DNA of 34,517 nucleotides from Pseudomonadales bacterium (GTDB taxonomy: Bacteria; Pseudomonadota; Gammaproteobacteria; Pseudomonadales; Azotimanducaceae). Below are positions 33,286 through 34,517 of this stretch, one piece after another. Position numbers and translations under genes: made by a program. Location of the stretch: the NCBI GenBank assembly GCA_016779585.1, contig JADHNI010000038.1, positions 1 to 34,517 on the forward strand, written 5' to 3'. Every line of letters starts with the position of its first letter. Position 1 is the stretch's first letter. Below the pieces are notes generated by a model, which did no database searches, was not told where the DNA came from, and saw nothing but the letters and a program-made list of their open reading frames with translations.

Positions 33286-33699
33286 CTACCGGGAAGGAAT
33301 GGTGAAGTCCTGGATCGCTCCCAGGATCTGTCGGCAGGTAATCTGGCCAACCAGGTCTGAACCGTTAACCACAGGCCGGCGTCGCCGCTTGTTCTGCAAC
33401 ATCGAAGAAGCGACAGAGATGATGTCATCCCCGGCTTTGTTTGTTTCCACGTCCTTCGTCATGACCTCGTAAACGTATCCCGCGCTCGACTGCTTGTTGA
33501 CATAGATGCGATCGACGATCGCGCGCAAGCAATCGAGTTCAGAAAGTACGCCGACGAGTTTGTCATTGTCATCAACAACACAAAGTCCTGACACCTTATG
33601 TTCAAGGATGATGTCCACGGCTTCCAGGATCGTCGCGTTGGCATTGACCTTTGCAGGCTTTTTCACCATATAGGACTCAAGGGTGAGAGATCTGGTCAT
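33286..33699 (-). CDS. CBS-domain pair protein
   Basis: The 137-residue protein consists of two CBS domains: one at about 10-65 (MVKKPAKVNANATILEAVDIILEHKVSGLCVVDDNDKLVGVLSELD, read in part) and a second at about 78-130 (VMTKDVETNKAGDDIISVASSMLQNKRRRRPVV). Such stand-alone pairs bind adenosyl ligands (AMP, ATP, SAM) and regulate partner proteins. It is convergent with amt across the terminator and upstream of the acyl-CoA dehydrogenase-like gene on the same strand in genome order. No partner can be named. Confidence 0.9.
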   Translation of the reverse strand: MTRSLTLESYMVKKPAKVNANATILEAVDIILEHKVSGLCVVDDNDKLVGVLSELDCLRAIVDRIYVNKQSSAGYVYEVMTKDVETNKAGDDIISVASSMLQNKRRRRPVVNGSDLVGQITCRQILGAIQDFTIPSR

Positions 33700-33744
33700 G
33701 TTGCTAACCTAACTGCTTGCCAATCTGTTTCAACGGTATCACAG

Positions 33745-34517
33745 TTAACCGCGACCTGCGCGTTTTTGGATGACGGGAGAGTAGAGGCTTATCAGGCCTT
33801 TATCAGCCTCGAAGTTGCCTTCAAATGCCGGCGAATCATCTCCCTCGAACAGTGCCTGTATCTGTAAATCGGCATCGGCAAACCTTTGTTTCACCCCGTC
33901 CTGTGAAAAATCTCCTGCAGCGACTGCCATCAGATCCTGGATCAGTTGATCGGCGGCAGGGTGACCACGTTCCTGCAGGTTGGCGCAAAGTGCCAGGTAG
34001 ATATACAGTGGCTCGAGCCTCGCGAATTGCTTCAACTCCGGGGACGGCAGACCTTCAAGTGCTTCAGGTGAAACACCGTCAAAGCTGGCGATACCCTGGC
34101 TCATTTCCGCGAGAAAATTCACCCCGGTTTTGGCTTCGATAGTGACGGTCTCCATTGGCAATCGCACCCGATAGAGCTCGCTTTCAGGAGGTTCCCCTAC
34201 GGATACAATGACTTCGTCAAGCAGGTCACAGGCGGCAACCCAGGTCTTGTATCCATGAACCAGTCCATCAGACCCAAGACGAAGCCCGGGGAGAGTGCCG
34301 GATCGGTCTTCCGAAACAGCCAGCGCGCTCCACCTGTCTCCGCTGACTTCAAAGGTTCGTCGCACCGCAGCCTGGTAGCCAGCGATAAAAACGAATGCGA
34401 GTCTGTCCGCGATACGGCCGCCCATCAATGCAATATCTTCGGGAGACATGCCGGATTCAAAAATGTTCTGCCAGTTTGACTTAAAAGCTTGCTCGGTCGT
34501 GATTTGGGGCCACCATG
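33745..34517 (-). CDS. Acyl-CoA dehydrogenase-like protein, 5' end beyond the window
   Basis: The frame stays open to the right edge; upstream of ATG at 34449 it continues QAFKSNWQNIFESG without a stop, so the true start lies outside. Visible are IADRLAFVFIAGYQAAVRR, ALAVSEDRSG and GYKTWVAACDLLDEVIVSVG, which resemble the middle region of acyl-CoA dehydrogenase-like proteins seen near fatty-acid genes. The C-terminal part is helical with no catalytic base that I can identify. It may be a degenerate, non-catalytic family member. CBS gene follows 45 bp downstream. Confidence 0.6.
   Translation of the reverse strand, partial: WWPQITTEQAFKSNWQNIFESGMSPEDIALMGGRIADRLAFVFIAGYQAAVRRTFEVSGDRWSALAVSEDRSGTLPGLRLGSDGLVHGYKTWVAACDLLDEVIVSVGEPPESELYRVRLPMETVTIEAKTGVNFLAEMSQGIASFDGVSPEALEGLPSPELKQFARLEPLYIYLALCANLQERGHPAADQLIQDLMAVAAGDFSQDGVKQRFADADLQIQALFEGDDSPAFEGNFEADKGLISLYSPVIQKRAGRG

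Overview
The window (34.5 kb, moderate GC) looks like chromosome of a free-living, probably marine, gammaproteobacterium. The basis is gene content: GspAB secretin-assembly proteins, MetR, SbcB, PuuD-like and GspA-type families, and compact gene packing with short overlaps. No taxon can be fixed from the sequence alone. There are no rRNA or tRNA genes, CRISPR arrays, insertion sequences or phage genes. Most of the window is housekeeping or metabolic DNA; the unusual material lies in leaders, small ORFs, repeats and one stop-riddled gene.

Left part (1-13.9 kb): a groES-groEL operon with a near-perfect CIRCE operator and a structured leader; a PuuD-type membrane protein; a coiled-coil membrane protein convergent with gspA-gspB; a lipoprotein metallo-aminopeptidase; a DASS transporter; exonuclease I (sbcB); a LysR regulator divergent from a short-type citrate synthase; and an M18 aminopeptidase.

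Middle part (13.9-26 kb): a SAM-II-type riboswitch with its own terminator sits in front of a cystathionine gamma-synthase-family gene that is translationally coupled to purC. MsrA, a PatB/MalY C-S lyase-like enzyme and an enoyl-CoA hydratase follow. Next come a cyclic-nucleotide-binding gene interrupted by three in-frame amber codons and no other lesion, moaB-moeA, a 59-aa membrane microprotein, and a sugar/methyl-transfer group: a class I methyltransferase facing a tightly overlapped operon of GT4 glycosyltransferase, methyltransferase and alpha/alpha-toroid protein. An HD-domain protein lies upstream of that operon.

Right part (26-34.5 kb): metR with a consensus MetR box in its promoter; a non-coding stretch with a 13-nt perfect anti-SD complement, a long hairpin and a strong terminator that runs into a 9-copy 22-bp tandem repeat ending at the stop codon of a pdxH-like gene; an operon of a small protein, a VOC protein carrying an internal 18-bp repeat expansion, a two-TM protein and the pdxH-like gene; a 53-aa coiled-coil microprotein; a TauD-family dioxygenase; an alpha/beta hydrolase; an ammonium transporter behind a sigma-54 promoter without glnK; a CBS-pair protein; and a truncated acyl-CoA dehydrogenase-like gene at the right edge.

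Recurring theme: sulfur and methyl metabolism (SAM-II switch, Cys/Met PLP enzyme, C-S lyase-like enzyme, MsrA, MetR, methyltransferases). Several controls can be read from the DNA itself: CIRCE, SAM-II, sigma-54, MetR box and LysR-type operators.
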